This document shows positions 55,189 to 57,526 of a stretch of DNA of 57,526 nt, in pieces (within the stretch, counting starts at the first letter, position 1; every line of letters starts with the position of its first letter). Source of the DNA: Dentipellis sp. KUC8613 (lineage: Eukaryota > Basidiomycota > Agaricomycetes > Russulales > Hericiaceae). The stretch covers positions 3,649 to 61,174 of the forward strand of contig NSJX01000087.1 in assembly GCA_002286715.1 (NCBI GenBank). The letters run 5' to 3'. A program made the position numbers and the translations under genes. A model generated the notes under the pieces. It was not told the DNA's origin. It ran no database searches and saw only the letters and a list, made by a program, of their open reading frames with translations.

Positions 55189-56027
55189 CTAGTGCTGAGG
55201 CAACGGAGGAAGCCGCGTCCGACTCTGCGAAATCAACGGCACTGCTGGCTTCTTCAACACAAGCCTCTTCATCGGCGCCCTCAGCCCCGACCCTCCAAAC
55301 CTATACGTCCTCTCCGCAGGCGTCGCAGCACTCGCCAGCTCCACCGCGACGCCGTCCTTCGCCATCTGCTGCAGGCCCTTGACGAGCTGTTCGAGGTCCC
55401 TGCCGATGCGGCGGAACTCCTGGCTCCGCGCGCGCAGATGCAGCAGCTCTTTGCGCGCATCCTCGAGCATCGCGTGCATCTGCGCCACGCTGTGCGTGCC
55501 GCGCGTCTGCGCCGCCGTGTAGTCCCGCCATTCCTCAAGGTACATCCGCCGCGTGATCTCGCCCGGCGCGATGCGCTCGATGAAGAGGCGGACGTGGCCT
55601 GCGTATTGCCGCGGGACGTCTGCGCTGCTCATTGCGCGCTGGCTTGCGGCGATGATCACGTTCAATGTCTACGCAAGAATGGGAGACGCAAAGGTGCCGG
55701 TCAGTGAGCATGATCGGCCGCTCGGAGGGCAGGCAGGTGCAACATGCTTACCTGCAGCTCGTACATGATGTGCTCCGAGATTTTGGTGAGGAGGTACGCG
55801 CGGAAAGACGTGTATGTATCTTCTTCCGGCGAGCCGTTTCTCCTCCACTCGAAGACCCTGCCATGCAGGTAAGCCAACTCCCAGTCCCACTGGTGCAGGC
55901 GGATGTCGAGAGCAGCGCCGTTCTGATGCAGCTCTTCCTTCGAGCGTGCATGTTTGTCGTCCTTGGCGAGTACGCTTGCGATGATTGAGTCCAGCCTGGG
56001 ATGGGAGATAGAGCGGACGGCGGACAT
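55189..56027 (-). CDS. Small helical protein, tandem paralogue 1 of 2
   Basis: Two exons (56027-55752, 55668-55189) give 251 residues. I recognise no family. Exon 1 ends FRAYLLTKISEHIMYELQ, aligning with FRA-like DLRAFLMKAIREHMVLEKQ at the same splice site of the neighbour at 56360-57023. Exon 2 starts with helices (VPRQYAGHVRLFIERI, MYLEEWRDYTA), then a heptad-like segment (MHAMLEDARKELLHLRAR ... LEQLVKGLQQMA) that should form a coiled coil, and a basic tail. There is no signal peptide or membrane segment. The intron is phase 0 in both copies. A TATA box lies 72 nt upstream. Confidence 0.65.
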
Positions 56028-56359
56028 TGGTGCCTGTGTCAAAGGGCGGGTTAATGGACGATTGTCCGTGGGTAGAGAGTAGAGATGCCTAGAGGCATTT
56101 TATATCGGACTACAGTCTGATCCACAACGGATGCCACGCGGCACTCAGCAGTTGTGGCCCCGGGAGTGTTGTGGCCTTGGAAGAAGATCGGAACTGGACA
56201 ATAGGGCTGTGACGCGATAACGGAATAACGATTCATGTCAACAATGATACAACAAAGCAAAAGGCACGAGTCCACAATACAACCAACCTACAACGATACA
56301 CGAGAGTAAGGAAAGAAACCCCCTGAAAACAGACCACAGCTCGCATCCTTGTTCGCCGC
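56028..56359. other. Short intergenic region between the tandem paralogues
   Basis: Promoter of paralogue 1 and 3' flank of paralogue 2; nothing coding is supported. Confidence 0.45.
56099..56104 (-). promoter_or_regulatory. TATA box of tandem paralogue 1
   Basis: The minus-strand TATAAA within GATATAAAATGCC lies ~75 nt upstream of the ATG at 56027. Confidence 0.5.
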
Positions 56360-57023
56360 CTAGTCGCCCTTGTCCTCGACGTCCGCACGCTCGTGCAACA
56401 CACCGCGTGCCTTCGCATCCTGGACATACACCTGCAGCTCGTCCTTCATCCGGCGCAGGTTCTTCTCCATGACCTTCAGGCGCGTGATCTCGCTCGCCAT
56501 GCGCTCGACGACGCCGTACATCGCGCCGAGGTCGTCGCGCTCGCCGGGCTGCCCCGGCCCCGCCGCGCTCTTCTCCTGCGCGTACCGCTCCCAGTCGTCC
56601 AGGTGCCGCTGCCGCACCGTGTGCCCCGAGTTCATGCTGTCCAGGAGCACGTTGATCTTCTGCCGCCGCTCCTCGGGCACCTTGTGTCGAATATAGCGAT
56701 ATGCGTCCTCGACGGACGAAAACACCTGTGTACGGCGCGCGGCGTTAGCATCGGCGCTACCCGGGAGCAGGGGGTGGATAGGGGACGGCGAGCCCCGCAC
56801 GCACCTGCTTCTCCAGGACCATATGCTCCCTGATCGCCTTCATCAAGAACGCGCGCAGGTCGGGGTAGAGTCCATCCTTGGGGTCGCCGTAGACCTTCCA
56901 CTGCTCGACCTTCTCGTTGACGTAGTCCAGCTGGCCTTCCCACTGCTCGATGCTCGTGTCGAACGCGGGCGGGTCGAAGAGGAGGTCGGAGCTCGAGATA
57001 CTGTGCATCGTGCCGGTGCTCAT
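56360..57023 (-). CDS. Small helical protein, tandem paralogue 2 of 2
   Basis: Two exons (57023-56805, 56725-56360) give 194 residues. The plan is that of the gene at 55189-56027: an N-terminal helix pair with IEQWEGQLDYVNEKVEQW, then a GDPKDG turn (GSPEED in the other copy), the ARG/LYS-rich helix at the phase-0 splice site, then VEDAYRYIRHKVPEERRQKIN, MNSGHTVRQRHLDDWERYA, and a coiled-coil C-terminus (MYGVVERMASEITRLKVMEKNLRRMKDEL). It is shorter at both ends and ends acidic instead of basic. The intergenic gap to copy 1 is 332 nt, in head-to-tail order. No function can be assigned. Confidence 0.68.
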
Positions 57024-57526
57024 GAGGGCAGAATCAGAGGTGGGGAGCGGCCACGGCGGGCTGCGCGCGGCTGGCCCCGTCAGCATTCGGATCGCGCCCG
57101 GCGGGCGGCACAGCGGCGGGCGGTCTGCAACCATGGAAATGGAAGATGAGGCGGCGCGCGATCGCTGTGCGGGGTGCTGCTGGGAGTAGAGTGTGCTGCG
57201 AGGCGATGGGGGTGTGGAGGGTAGGGGTGAGGACGAAGATGGGCGTGCGTGTGCGTTGGCCGATAGGAGAGAAGCATTGCAGGCTTACAGCGCGCCCGAG
57301 CGTGGGTCTAGGCCTGGCCGCGCTGCAGGCACGCGAAGCAGGAATGAATGCACTCATCGCCGCGAACGGCAGCTATTTGAAATGGGGCGCGAACATAGGA
57401 GGGTGGGGACGTCGCGGGCGGGGGCATGCACACGGGTGCGCGCCTAGAGCGGATTGTGCGGCCGTGCGCTGCGGAGATCCAGGCCACAGCGCACACACCG
57501 GTTGCGATGCCAGCGATGCCCCGAAA
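57024..57526. other. Window end: upstream region of tandem paralogue 2, no supported gene
   Basis: GC-rich with overlapping short frames on both strands and no motif. It may include the 5' leader of paralogue 2 or the start of a gene beyond the window. Confidence 0.4.

Overview
This 57.5 kb window is nuclear DNA of a filamentous basidiomycete, most likely an Agaricomycete. The evidence is the gene structure: many 45-70 nt introns with GT(A/G)NGT donors, CTNAY branch points and NAG acceptors, and TATA boxes 70-140 nt upstream of ATGs. The gene set points the same way: a URB1-type ribosome biogenesis factor, a TCF25/Rqc1 protein, a fungal ADE2 fusion, a microsomal-type P450, an EgtB-like protein, a double cyanovirin-N-like protein and several fungus-restricted hypothetical families. 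I joined exons by hand, requiring open frame and consistent intron phase, so exon ends are predictions.

Layout. 0.2-3.3 kb: TCF25/Rqc1 homologue (-). 5.4-8.3 kb: low-complexity C2H2-type zinc-finger protein (+). 9.4 kb: tiny secreted peptide A (+), whose paralogue B is at 52.5 kb (-). 10.3-12.4 kb: hypothetical protein (+). 13.1-15.0 kb: polyglutamine protein (+). 16.0-18.2 kb: cytochrome P450 (+). 18.5-20.0 and 20.8-22.3 kb: two tandem members (-) of a paralogue family whose third copy is at 29.5-31.0 kb (-). 23.1-24.6 kb: p31comet-like protein (+). 24.8-25.5 kb: O6-alkylguanine-DNA alkyltransferase (-). 26.9-29.3 kb: EgtB-like DinB/FGE-sulfatase protein (+). 31.8-38.8 kb: URB1/Npa1 (+). 39.0-39.7 kb: hypothetical (+), followed by a frameshifted relic of URB1. 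39.9-40.8 kb: proline iminopeptidase-like hydrolase (-). 41.3-43.3 kb: ADE2 (-). 43.8-45.3 kb: two CVNH domains plus glycine-zipper region (+). 46.1-52.1 kb: large ankyrin protein (+). 53.5 kb: intron-containing tRNA-Gly(TCC) (+). 53.7-54.5 kb: TIR element of PIF/Harbinger type with 46-bp perfect ends. 55.2-57.0 kb: tandem pair of small helical paralogues (-).

The housekeeping genes (ribosome assembly and quality control, purine synthesis, DNA repair) are independent units, not a pathway cluster. Between them lie fast-evolving pieces: three copies of one helical family with matched intron phases, a tandem pair of another, two copies of a ~45-residue secreted peptide, and a CVNH lectin-like gene. 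The most distinctive signals are the peptide family, the CVNH plus glycine-zipper architecture, the three-copy family with a shared upstream block, the intact-ended MITE and the URB1 relic. I saw no CRISPR array, rRNA or long autonomous transposon.
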